Assembly (NCBI GenBank): GCA_964017195.1
Contig: OZ024894.1
Coordinates: 35,611,614 to 35,675,613, forward strand
DNA: 64,000 nucleotides
Source of the DNA: Siderastrea radians
Taxonomy: Eukaryota > Cnidaria > Anthozoa > Scleractinia > Rhizangiidae
Direction: 5' to 3'
Shown: positions 50,986-62,155 of the stretch, in pieces
Position numbering within the stretch: position 1 is the stretch's first letter
How the letters are laid out: the number at the start of each line of letters is the position of its first letter
The notes under the pieces: model-generated
Told to the model about the DNA's origin: nothing
The model's database searches: none
The model's input: the letters and a program-made list of their open reading frames with translations, nothing else
Position numbers and translations under genes: made by a program

Positions 50986-52945
50986 CATTAAATGAAATGA
51001 TCAAACACAGGCGTTATTACCTCATGCCTTCTCTAGAGAGAATATTTAACGACATAATTGATAACGGCACCTTTCCAACTGAATGGAACATAGGTGTAAT
51101 AAAACCAATATACAAACAAAAAGTGATAAGAAATCTCCAGCAAACTACAGAGGAATTACTTTAACTAGCTGCTTAGGAAAACTGCTCACATCAATTTTGC
51201 AAAACAGATTGATTAAGTTCATCGAACAACATGATGTTTTAAATCCGGAACAGTTTGGATTTAGACCAAACTCCAGAACTACGGATAGTTTATTTATTTT
51301 CCAGCAATTACTCCACAAGTACACCAAACAGCACAAGAAGCTTTATGTTGGCTTTATTGACTACGAGAAAGCTTTCGATAGCGTATGGCAATCTGGGATG
51401 ATTCATAAATTACAAAAAAACGGAATACAAGGGAAATTCTTGAATGTTATGAAGTCCATGTATTCGTCTATTAGGAGTTGTGTTAAAATTAACCAAAACG
51501 CACTTACCGAACTATTTTCATGTAACAAAGGGAGAAGACAAGGTGATGGTCTAAGTCCAGTTTTATTTTCTTTATTTATGAATGATCTACCGCAATATTT
51601 TAAAGAGAGCAAATATCCAGGTGCGATGTTAGGGAATCGAACTATAAACTGCCTAATGTATGCAGGTGATTTGTTAATAATCAGTCCTTCTCCCGAAGGG
51701 TTGCAACAATCGCTTAATGTAATTCATAGACACGCTCAGCAATGGAAGCTCAAAGATAATACCAAAAAGTCAAACATAATTATATTTAGTGATAACGGGC
51801 CAAAAAAAAATTATATAAATTTCAAATACATTAATGAAACTTCACAAATTGTCGACAAACAAACATATTTAGGTATAGAAATGACTTTATCCGGTCGTTA
51901 CACCTATGCAAGAGAAATTCTCAGCAAAAAAGCCACCAAAGTCCTCTCGATAATTAAACAATCCTTTTCTAACACGGATTCAGCAACTATTACGATTAAG
52001 AACAAACTTTTTAATGCTCTTGTTAAACTCGTGTTACTTTATACGTGCGAAATTTGGGGACCAGAACTATTGTCATACAAAACGCACTTCGATAAAAGCA
52101 CAATTGAACAAGTCCACATTAAGTTCTGTAAACAAACATTAAACGTCCCATGGTATACAGAAAACATTGCTTGCAGGGCAGAGGTTGGGCGATATCCTTT
52201 AAGCATTGACAAAAAGCCTCAATCTTCAGCTACTGGCAAAGACTGAAGCATTCTTGTATTACAACGTTTTGTTAAGTGAAACATTTCAATATGCAACGAC
52301 ATCCACAACTTTTTGCGATGTTGTAATTAACGAAGAGATCACTAGCTAAGGGGGCATCAAGTAACAGAACCAATAACCCGACAACACATCAAGAACGGAC
52401 GATTAACTATAAGGAAAACTCTCAGAAATCAGTATTCACAAAACTGGCTTGAGAACCAGAATAGTTCATCATCAACTTCGGGAGAAAAATTTACACATAA
52501 GGCAGTTAAAAAGAGCTATGAATTTGAAAATTACCTAAAAACAGTTACAAATCCAGCACATAGAATAAGCTTGACAAAGCTTAGATTAGGATGTCATGCA
52601 TTACGAATACAGACTGGAAAATATGAAAATAGAGGAGCATCAATCCCTGTAGAGCAACGAACATGCTTGGTATGTAAACAAAATTGCGTAGAAGACGAAA
52701 AGCATTTCTTGATGTATTGCCAGGGGCTTACCACCATACGACATGAGCTATGTTCTCACATTTCAAAGATTGATGTAAGTTACATACATTTAAGTGAAAA
52801 CGAGAGGACTAAGTACTTACTTAGTGCTGGCAATAAAAATACATCAAAAATAGTAGGTAAATATATACATTTAATGTTTCAAAAAAGGAAAGAGCTTCTT
52901 AACTTAGAAACACAATGAACATTATATATATATATATATATATTT
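50985..52945 (+). mobile_element. LINE A, 3' segment (reverse transcriptase and C-terminus)
   Basis: This continues LINE A after the nested insertion. It opens with NEMIKHRRYYL and GTFPTEWNIGVIKPIYK, then RT motifs ANYRGITLTSCLGKL, VGFIDYEKAFDSVW (motif A), GRRQGDGLSPVLFS (motif B) and CLMYAGDLLIIS (motif C). The catalytic YADD is altered to YAGD. The last part (about 52.57-52.92 kb) has a Cys/His cluster, RTCLVCKQ followed by EDEKHFLMYC, a zinc-finger-like tail seen in several LINE clades. Frame breaks occur near 51115, 52210 and 52325. The 3' end runs into an AT microsatellite (52923-52942). The clade is not assigned. Confidence 0.88.
52923..52942. repeat. (AT)n tail of LINE A
   Basis: About ten AT dinucleotides directly after the last LINE A coding frame, followed by a T-rich stretch. 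Probably the simple-repeat 3' terminus of the element. Confidence 0.85.
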
Positions 52946-53022
52946 TTTTCTTTTTTAATGAATTGTATAAGAATCTAGTTCTTGTTATTTCTTAATTATA
53001 TTAACTAATGCTCAAACCTTTA

Positions 53023-53314
53023 GAGCGCTTTTCAAATGAGTGTCGTAAAACCAAAACCAAAGTAATTACCCCAGCCAATCACAACAAACACAAATTACCC
53101 AATGAACCAATCAGAACTCGAAGCAAGTACATGTTACTGGCGTCAAGCGCGGGAAAAAACGTGCCAGCGCGAGCAAGTCGCGACTGATTGGTTTGAGTTT
53201 TACTCCTGATTGGTCGAGAAAGTGGTGCGAGATTTTTTAACCAATCACTGAGCGAAGTAAAGCAAAACCAAAGCAAAACGCGAATTACTTTCGACACTCA
53301 ATTGAAAACCGCTC
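53023..53314 (+). mobile_element. 292-bp MITE with TA target duplication
   Basis: Terminal inverted repeats of about 25 bp start GAGCGCTTTTCAAATGAG and end in the complementary form with a few changes. The flanks are TA (53021-53022) and TA (53315-53316). The interior is rich in CCAATCA / TGATTGG boxes. A related, older copy in reverse orientation lies at about 24335-24567. Non-coding; Tc1/mariner-like by its TA target, though that assignment is inference. Confidence 0.75.
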
Positions 53315-53370
53315 TATTGTAAACAGACCAATACTTCCCTTTGAAGAGTACGGCGCAATAAAGATTACGA

Positions 53371-53670
53371 TTACTCATTCATTCATTCATTCATTCATTC
53401 ATTTACTCACTCACTCACTCACTCACTCACTCACTCACTCACTCACTCACTCACTCACTCACTCACTCACTCACTCACTCACTCACTCACTCACTCACAC
53501 ACTCACTCACGCACTCACGCACGCACGCACGCACTCATTCATTCATTCATTCATTCATTCATTCATTCATTCATTCATTCAGTCAGTCACTCATTCATTC
53601 ATTCATTCATTCATTCATTCATTCGTTCATTCATTCAAAGGATTCACTCACTCATTCACTCATTCATTCT
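53371..53670. repeat. Compound (ATTC)n/(ACTC)n microsatellite
   Basis: About 300 bp of blocks of ATTC, ACTC, ACGC and again ATTC tetranucleotides. The ACTC core resembles the array at 44790-44987. This suggests expansion with local homogenisation. Confidence 0.95.
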
Positions 53671-55905
53671 TCAAGACGAGTTTACGTTCTTCATAGTTTA
53701 GGTGGGTGAAATGAGTTTACAAGCATCACAAGAATGAATTACAATCTGATGGAAGCGGTTGCCCTAGGCGCCCTAGCTGGATGTAAAGACGTATGTGATA
53801 TGTGCCCTTGCATATTCCGCGCTATATACTTTCATCAATGCATGGAAATACCTTGATTATATTGACTGGGAATCCATTTTTCATCTCCTGGGTGCAGTTG
53901 TTGGAAAGCTGGTTAACGCTAACCTGTGGTTGAATGTTAATCTAGGTTTCTGTTTCTCTTGTTGAAAGCGTTTTTCCCATTAAGTTTAATAAATAATTTG
54001 AGAACAGTCAAAGCCAAGAAGAATTTACCGGAAACTGCTTTTAAACGTATAGTTTTGAATTTTAAGTCGGCACTTATCCCGCGTTAGCTTCTTCCTGCTT
54101 TGAACAACCCGGCCCTGATCTGTTGACCTGGTGCGCTTTCGTTTCACTACCCTTTGGACTGTTGCGTGCTAACAAGACATGGCATTACTATGATCGCTTT
54201 CTCACTTTCCAACATCTGGACGTGGTATTGCCGATATCCATATTTAATTTGTTATAAAGACAAGACATTTGAAAAGGATTATGGAGGACAAAGACGTTTA
54301 CAATGACCTTAGTAAGTTAAGCAAGCGTCTTCTGTTAATCTACACGACTAGCTTTTAAAGGGGATAACAACTTTTTCTGTGAAATCGCCTCTTGAACTTC
54401 TTTGCTACTGCATGACTCCAAATTAACCTGGCTATATCAACTAACTGGGAGAGCACGGACTTCACGAGAGGGTGTTGTCTTGTTATCCAATTAAAGCACA
54501 GCAGTAATCAATTTGTAGCTTCTCACGAAAAAAAAATCAGTTGGAGTTGTATCAGACTTTCTGTTCATCTTTCACTCAATTCTGCCCGGATACACCTACT
54601 GTTTTCTTGAGGATCGGTGGCTACGTTTTGTCTCTGTTGTAAACAAACACTGACTGCGTAAATGGGTAACATTTTGTTGGCGGACTACTTCTATTAATTC
54701 GATCGTTTCCGTGTTAGCCGTGCTGTGTATACACAGGCCCTTTTCTCCCAGCGAAAAATTGGCATCATTCAGTAACAAAACTGCTAATGGCAATAAACAG
54801 TTGCTCTCTACCCTAGTTTCTACAGGGGTAAAAGGATGTGCGGAAGAAAATTGACCGGAAAGTTGCCGAAAAAAAATAAACAGGATAAGAGAGGAAGAAG
54901 GGACACATTTGATCGTATGGGATGTGTTCGTTAGTGACTAAAGCCTAATTTCTGAGTTAAATCAGGGAGGAGAACAAAAATCACTTTTTAAGACTAGAGG
55001 AATCATGGCACGCATGTTTGACAAACTGTAGAGAAAAAGTGACACTAATTTGCGACTTGGGTTAACTGACCTATAACTGACGGCTGAATAGTGATACAGC
55101 TGTTAGGGTCTACCCATGCGGTAACTAGATGATAGCAGGGCGGTAAAGGTAAGAGTATCTAGCTGCGGTAAAAACACAACTTTTTAAAAAATTCATCTTT
55201 CGTGTCAATCGCCTTATCCAAAGCTAAAATATTCAACAGTGATCCTAAGCTCAAATATTTACTTGTGTCAGTATTTTCTTAGCGAGCCATATGTATCACG
55301 CCTTTCCTTAGTGCTATCTGCTGACAGAAGGAATTCGAGCGGCTTTCCGATCTTTTCTTTATTATAGGATATTTTATATTAGAATATTGGAAGAGCAATT
55401 TAAAGTTGCAACGTAAATTACTTCCTAGCCATTTCCCTACTCTTTTAAAACATCTTGTAGAATAGAACTGGGTGAACTTTTCTTACCACTAGCAATTAAT
55501 TACAAGGATTATATGACAAAATAGCGATCTTGAAATCGGAGTACGAGTAACATTTTTGAATTTCAAAATAGCTAAGTTCTCAGAGCCCTCTTTCCTCCCT
55601 GTTGTTGACCAGTAGAGAAGAATGCTATCAGAATGATATGGAAGAGAATGATCACAATTCAAAGCCAGCAACCAGAAATTGAAAAGTCGTGCACGTAATC
55701 AATCTCGTATTTTTAGACCCATCTAAAGGTTGCCAATAACAAAGTGACAACCACCCGTCATCCGATGATCGTTAGCAAGCTTAACCTTTTTACTCCCCGA
55801 ACAGAGCAAGATCACAGTTGATACAAAATGTATGGCTCGATTGCTCAAAGTAGGATTAAGCTAAGCCAGGGTTAGCGTCAATTTTGAATTCAGTTAAAAG
55901 CTCAA
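53671..55905. other. Unassigned spacer
   Basis: No gene, transposon or clear repeat recognised on either strand. Short open frames lack domains and splice support. Confidence 0.4.
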
Positions 55906-55930
55906 AAAATAAATAAATAAATAAATAAAT

Positions 55931-56009
<79 letters not shown>
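55906..56009. repeat. (AAAT)n and (AAT)n microsatellite
   Basis: AAAT units at about 55906-55930 are followed by about 25 AAT units. Read on the minus strand, the ATT run is the tail of the CR1-like fragment that follows, so much of it probably began as a LINE 3' terminus. Confidence 0.9.
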
Positions 56010-56010
<1 letters not shown>

Positions 56011-56735
56011 TAATAAACTTATTTCTATGGCGCTATTTCCTGCAGTTTAAAGCCGCGGCTACACGAGCGATTTTTTGCTTGCGATAGTGATGCGATTTTG
56101 TGAAATTATCGCGTCGCCAGCGCGCGGCGAAAATCGCAAGTGTAGCCACCCTCTGACAAAGACCGTGATTTTGTCGCAAACAGTTCAACTCATTGAATTT
56201 CTCGCGATTATTTTCCAAAAAATCGCATCACCATCGCAAGCAAAAAATCGCTCGTGTAGCCGCGGCTTAATAGCGTTTTACAAATAATAAATTAAAAAAT
56301 TAATTCAAGTGATAAGTAAAGGTAGTGACCTTGATTATTTAGTTATTCTATAAAAACTATTTAAAAATCATTAAGATACTTTCAAAACCTAATTCAGCTT
56401 AGATCAACAAAACCTAGTCAACGTATATCTGTTTGAGAAGATATGTCTTAATGTCCGTTTTAAATTTGGATAATGAATCACTCCCGCGAATATAATCTGG
56501 AACTGAGTCCACAGCATCGGTGCTACAAAAGAGAAAGACCTTTGACCATAGCTAACTAACTTAACAGATGGTACTTCAAGTACGTTCCTTGAGGAAGATC
56601 TCAAATTCCTGGTCGGTACATATAGCTGGGTGCTAACCCATGGCGTGCCTTGTAGGTGATTGGTAGTAATTTATAAATAATACGATGACTGAGTGGAAGC
56701 CAGGGTAGTTGTTTCATAATGGGCGTAATTTGGTC
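56010..56735 (-). mobile_element. 3' fragment of a CR1-like LINE, split by a MITE
   Basis: The minus strand, read from about 56735 downward, encodes LPWLPLSHRIIYKLL, ARHGLAPSYMYRPG and GQRSFSFVAPMLW. These match in order the LHWLPIEERIVF, MGLAPSYLSD and GFRSFSVAAPQLW regions of LINE B. It ends in a 3' sequence with AATAGCGCCATAG and then (ATT)n. Frame breaks are present, and a 217-bp MITE (56051-56267) interrupts the 3' untranslated part. The fragment is 5'-truncated and not functional. Confidence 0.82.
56051..56267. mobile_element. 217-bp MITE with TAA target duplication
   Basis: The TIRs are AGCCGCGGCTACACGAGCGA on the left and the complementary form on the right, continuing with good pairing for about 45 bp. 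TAA at 56048-56050 and 56268-56270 forms the duplication (TTAA is possible because of overlapping bases). A 3-bp TAA site fits PIF/Harbinger. The interior is rich in GCGATTTT / AAAATCGC. Non-coding. Confidence 0.85.
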
Positions 56736-57795
56736 CTACTTTCCGGGTTTTCGTTTCATCCTATTGTTCGTTTTTAGCTGTTTGCATAATGCCAGTTAAA
56801 TTTAGTAGCAGGAACACTTTTCAGCAAGAAAAACGGAGCCTGAATTCACTTTTAATCCAGGATTCAAGTTAGGGTTAGCCGGCTTTCAAACAACTGGATG
56901 AGAGGAGTTAGGAATGTTTGCTCTCTGATTCTTCAAACTCGCTGTTTAACTCATGCTGTGCAATAAAAATTGTGAATCCAAACTACACATACTGTTCCTG
57001 TTGTGAGGGCATGGAAGGAATATAACAATCATCTTGTTTACCCTCAACCCAGTTGCGCTAATCAATGATTAAGAGAGGACCATCTCTTGTGATGGCGGCT
57101 TATTCCTTCTCCTCGAGGGCGGTGGGAAGCTTAAGTAAGTAACCCTTAGATTCATCAAGCATAGACTTCACTTCAGGCCAATTACACATAGGGGAGACGA
57201 GAGCTTTTGCCAGGGATAATTGAAAAAGTATTTCGTTCTTTTCGCTTTCAGTGCTTTTTCTTAACGGTTAAGGCGATTTACGATTGTAACAAACCATTGA
57301 GAATCATGATTTCGAAAGTTATCTTAGAAGACAACGTCAGAATTTTCAACAACAACAGCAAAAATTGGCACGAGAACTTATTAACATATTATTGTTGTTG
57401 CATCTAATACCTGACACGTCAAACTGTGTGCCTTTCATTTCGGCTTACAGCTGGCACACATATAAACTACCTATAGCAGGGAGGTGCACATTGCAGTAGA
57501 ATGAATACCGAGTTACATGGACTTGTTGTCCTCGTGTGATTAGCTTTAAGTTGCTTGTTTTCGTCCTGATTTAGACTGATTTAACTGGGTTTACCCAGAA
57601 GCGAATATATACTCTTTTTCTTTATAGTATTAATGTCTTCGCCTATCAGTCTGTATTATTATCTGAGTTACTCATGGCTTTCCTCAGCCATTGCTCGATG
57701 TAGTCCTCCGCCATGTTGAATCACATATTTCTGTTTATCATACAGACGAGAGTGTTTTAGTGGAAAATAGACCACTGGTACAGTTCATACGAGAC
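56736..57795. other. Unassigned spacer
   Basis: No gene or repeat recognised. Small open frames show no domain. Confidence 0.4.
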
Positions 57796-57798
57796 TAA

Positions 57799-58417
57799 GG
57801 TCGTGTTCTATTGAGATCAACCATTTCAACCAAAACCGGATTTGGTTGAAACAGTTAAGGTTCCCGAATAGGACACTTTTTCAACCGTTTTTGGTTGACA
57901 TGCGGTTGTGACTGGACATAGTCATTTCAAACTTCCTCAACTTCTTTTGCCAACGTTGGCAAGATGGCGAAAGGCCGACTTGTTGCTTCAGTTGCCTCTC
58001 AAGAACTGGTAAAAGAATTGGTTCTGCCGCGCTGTGAATCGGTCAATGAATCAGAATATTTAGCAACATGTTTTGGTCATGTTTGTGGTTGTGTCAAGCG
58101 AGAAAACTCTCTCACATCAAGGTTCTGAAAACGTCGTTTAAAAAGAGCGTCATCGTTGTTAGTTGACAATTTCACCGTAACGACAAGCACATTTGAGCAG
58201 TTTACGCACAAAAACAATGATGCAAAGCATGAAAACTGATGCTTGCCAACAAGTCAGCGGACTCTAACCATCGTTTTCAACCGTTTCAACCAAGCTCAGA
58301 GCTGGTTGAAAAAGTTGAACAACCAAACCAACCGAAAACGGTTTCCTCCCAATAGAACACAAAAAAACTCAACCAACCAAACCAACCAGAAACGGTTGAT
58401 CCCAATAGAACACGGCC
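57799..58417. mobile_element. 619-bp MITE with TAA target duplication
   Basis: The ends are GGTCGTGTTCTATTGAGATC and the complement of GGCCGTGTTCTATTGGGATC, with TAA at 57796-57798 and 58418-58420. The GG-start TIR plus a TAA (TWA-type) site points to a PIF/Harbinger-like family. The interior is dense in CAACC / GGTTG units, including AACCAAACCAACC blocks near the right end. There is no transposase; the 99-codon frame at its right end reads the repeat. Confidence 0.88.
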
Positions 58418-58420
58418 TAA

Positions 58421-59505
58421 ATCCACTCGAGTGGCGTATTTTCCATATCCTCAATAGTGAGGATATCGATGACGTCATTTCCCGTTTTTACACTGTTGTA
58501 TGTGCAAAAATAATCTTGCGAGAAAATTACTCGGCGGCTTGAAGATATAAATTTTATTTTCTCGTGGTATTAAACAATATTTTAGCACTCGTAATACTTA
58601 CGTTATACTGCCACAGAGTGCGGTACAAGCCCACTACAACGTGTAATATCTTGGAGGTAAAATACTTGTCTTAAGTTTATTTCGCATCATCTTACTGTAC
58701 ACTCAGTATATAGCAAGGACAGTAGAAAGTGGTGTTAGTGTTGCATAAGCTCCCTCATAAAATGACGCCTGCATTCAATCTCTTCTCCTACAAAGCAGCT
58801 AGAATGAACTTTCAAATATGGAGAAGTTGTTGTTTACTACGTGGGTTCAAGTTCCTTCACAGTGGGTGAAAACAGGAGCGTTACTTAGCATATTCAAAAA
58901 CGAAAGTCAGTATATCAAGTTTGAGCTCCTCGAAGTTAAAACCCAAGCTCGAGACCATACGTATAAAACTACATTGCAACTGTCATCTGGGCTTTTAAAA
59001 TGCGTCAAAACATATAACTTAAAAATTAAAGTTCCTTTTAAAGGTGGTTGCGTGTATTACTAAAAGATTTTTTTAAGAATACTTTGTTATAAGAAATTGG
59101 AAACATCACTCGCCACTAACTACAAGAGTTCAGCACTTTTCAGGAATCTACCCCTCATACTTACATAGCATGGCGTTTTTGAAAAATGTAGAGTGGGCGC
59201 TCGTGCAGAGCGCTAAACAAACCTTATGCTTGAGCAGCGACGCCATCTTATGTTTGTTTTTCTTTCATGGTAGTCAGCAGTTCTACTCAAATGAGCTCTC
59301 CCAGCGCACTTTATTGAGAAATAGAGTCTACAGTAGCTCACTGATTCCCAGGACGTCAACAACTGCATATAAAGACAAATAAAGGGTTTCACTTGATGGA
59401 AGGTCGCCCCAGAATGGTATAAAATTTTAGCATTATCTTTTGAAACAAATAAGTTAGCGGCGTAAATATCAGACTTTAACCAGTGTTTGTAAGCAAACCA
59501 AAAGC

Positions 59506-59543
<38 letters not shown>

Positions 59544-62007
59544 GCAACTGGAAAAAACAGTAGCAGCAAAGCCACCTATTTGTGATTCTGTGACCCGTTT
59601 CAATGGGTTGGGCAATGAGGGGAGTTTGAGTGGGGCATTTGGGATTTGGGTACTTTGTGGAGCTGTACAACTGAGATTCCCCACTGTGCTCTGACAGAAA
59701 AGGATTTCAACATGGTGACGGGCACCTAAGCATGTCAAATACGGATAGAGAAAGTAAACAGGTTTGGAATTGCTGATATATGCTAAATCAAAGATTTTCT
59801 TTATATTTTATTATATCCTATAAAAAATTATCCAAGAAACTCTTTTATTGTGGATATATTCTTTTGTTTGCGCTACTGCGTGCAGCAAACAAATCATAAA
59901 TCATATGTAATGTAATCGTAAACAATTGCCGAACTATTCGTACAGGTATGGTATAGTTTTTGGACTATTTTATTGTTCAATAAAACTTGAGTATAGCCAA
60001 CCCGTTGGGTTGACACATGCAACGCATGCGACAAAAGCGACATGTGGGTTGACACATGCGTTCCATAAATGGATGCCATGTCCTAATCCTATTATCTTGT
60101 AATTTGCCGCATCATGTCGCAAAGTAGTGATGAACGGAAGGATTAGCAAGAATGTTGCGGACTAGGTGAAGACCTAACAGAGATCTTCTCTTAATCTTAG
60201 TTGACAAACACCTCCATAGCCAGCAATAGTAAGGTGTTTAACCTTACGAGCAATATTGTCCAACGTCAAAACAAGTCATTTCTTCAGGCCTTGCGACCAT
60301 ATGCGACAACGTGAAGGATTTTCATTGTCACCTTCATACCTATGAAGTTTCCCCATATTTGATTAATTATTATTGTGTGTTTATCTGATTTTGTGTAAAG
60401 GTGAATTAAAGTTTTTATATGGCCCAGAAAACAAATGTACAATTTCCTAATCGTATTATTCAAAGTTCGTGCGTTCTTGAACCGCAAGGGCACTCAAGGA
60501 AACGTGTAAAGATATTTAGGGAAAGCCTCTTCTCCAAAGTGACAGTAATTAATTTTCTTCAGCTGTCACAGGACATTACGGACACTGTACGGGTAGCTTT
60601 TAGTTAAACGACAAAGCAATTACAGACAAGAATGAAAAAAAACTCTATACTCCTATAAAACATGCTACAACACAAACAAATCATTCTTTCAATCTGACAT
60701 CGCATTTTGCAAAACGTCCTTTCGCGTTCTTTTCTGTACAATACGTTAATCCCCTCTGACGTTACTCGCACGTGCGTGTGTAAAAACAAATTTATCTTCG
60801 CGGCAAGTTTTGTTGACCCTTGCAAAGATCATGACGTGTATTATAGGTCGCCACTATAAGTTTAAAGTGTCATTTATATTTATCAAGAACAAACAGCAAC
60901 AAATGAAAGCACTGCCCTCGAAAATCAGAACAAACTACACGAGCGTGGTTTGTCTCTGGGTGAAGGGGTTAAGCATTACACATGTTTTGAAGAGACCTCT
61001 GCTCCCTGACAGAGGGCACAGAACCTTTAAGACCGACCAGTATTTAGCAAGGGCACATCAGAAAGGTCTACAATCCGTGAGATCATCGTGCAGTTGGATT
61101 AAATGCGTTAGAGTCGCGACGGCTAGAGTCGGCTAAACCGCTATAGTACGTCAACATGTAGTCGATAGAACATCTTTGGCAGCCAACTTCCAGCTGTGGA
61201 AGTACTCAAAGGTGTGAACTTTCCTCGATCGCGACACTTTGAGTACCTTGCATCTCAAGGCGAGCACAAAGGTAATCACCACCTTCGGGTGGGGCAGCAA
61301 TCAAAGAAATTAACTTGCCATCAATCAATGACACTTCTGCTGTTGTAAGACACTTGAAACGTGTGTTATTTTCCCATACTGCTCCAGTAAGTGGGTAAAT
61401 CATATGCTATATTCCTTGTTATGTTCATAGAAAGTCTTCCTGCAAAGAAGTTAATGAAAAATCCTACTTAGACAAGTGCATTTTCTTTGTGACTAGAAGA
61501 GTTTTACTAAGCCGCTAAAAGGAAATTGATAGACAACTCGTACATGTAATTAAGCCGGTTGAATGGATGTTTGCCAAGTTTTCACCATGATGGCAGAATC
61601 CGAAATAGTTTGCAAACTTTCAGTTGAAAGCTATAAATATCGCAAACGAGTTTGGTTATACCGGGGAGTATGCTTGAGATGACATACACAAAGCACACAT
61701 TGCGCATAATTTGTCGTATATCTTATCTTTTAAGAATTGAAGATAACATTGCGTCGGCCTGTAGCAGCGAAAATAAATCCCAAAAATTATTATCGGGCAC
61801 TTGTAGTGGTAAGTGTGTGTATAACACGAGATGAATGTGTATCGGGGGCGATTGTATCTACTTCCTGATAAACAACAGGGCCCTCCCTGTTTCGGAAGAT
61901 AAAAGGATTCCAGACTATTGAAATTGACGGCACATTTCAATGAAGTCTCATTTGCGGTTCTTGATCCTTCCTCCGGGGTTCCTTTCTTAATTCGCAACTC
62001 AGCTGAC
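58421..62007. other. Spacer upstream of Dmbx-like gene 5
   Basis: No supportable gene. It includes a CAA microsatellite (about 59505-59542) and a 14-bp direct repeat GGGTTGACACATGC at 60007 and 60046. A TATAAATA string lies at 61632-61639, about 370 bp before the gene 5 start codon; it is a weak promoter candidate. Confidence 0.45.
59505..59542. repeat. (CAA)n microsatellite
   Basis: About twelve CAA units. The poly-Cys, poly-Val and poly-Leu open frames on the opposite strand are translations of this run. Confidence 0.95.
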
Positions 62008-62155
62008 ATGGAAACGAAATATTCACCATTTAGTGTTACTAGTATCCTACGGCACGATAGCTTGGCTCCTAATCGAGGTCATTTCAAGAGCGTCAGGACA
62101 CACCAGGCAGTAACTTATCCCCCGGCAACGATGTCGTTAGCAGAGCGCTTAGCAG
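62008..62155 (+). CDS. dmbx-like: Dmbx-like homeobox gene 5, exon 1 (cut by window end)
   Basis: This encodes about 49 residues beginning METKYSPFSVTSILRHDS, which carries an eh1-like FSVTSIL motif. It ends in MSLAERLAG followed by a GTTTGT donor, in the same phase 1 as the first exons of genes 1-4. The frame is open upstream of the ATG at 62008, so a longer N-terminus is possible, but this start puts the eh1 motif near the N-terminus as in the paralogs. No homeobox exon occurs in the remaining 1.8 kb. Since first introns in this cluster range from 1.3 to 3.6 kb, exon 2 most likely lies beyond the right edge. It could instead be an orphan duplicated exon; that cannot be decided here. Confidence 0.72.

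Noticed and set aside
59213..59738. Open frames with poly-Cys, poly-Val and poly-Leu
   Set aside because: They read the CAA microsatellite on the minus strand and show no domain.
61206..61403. Minus-strand 65-codon frame with a protein-like composition
   Set aside because: It could be an exon relic, but no family, splice partner or repeat match is recognisable from sequence alone.
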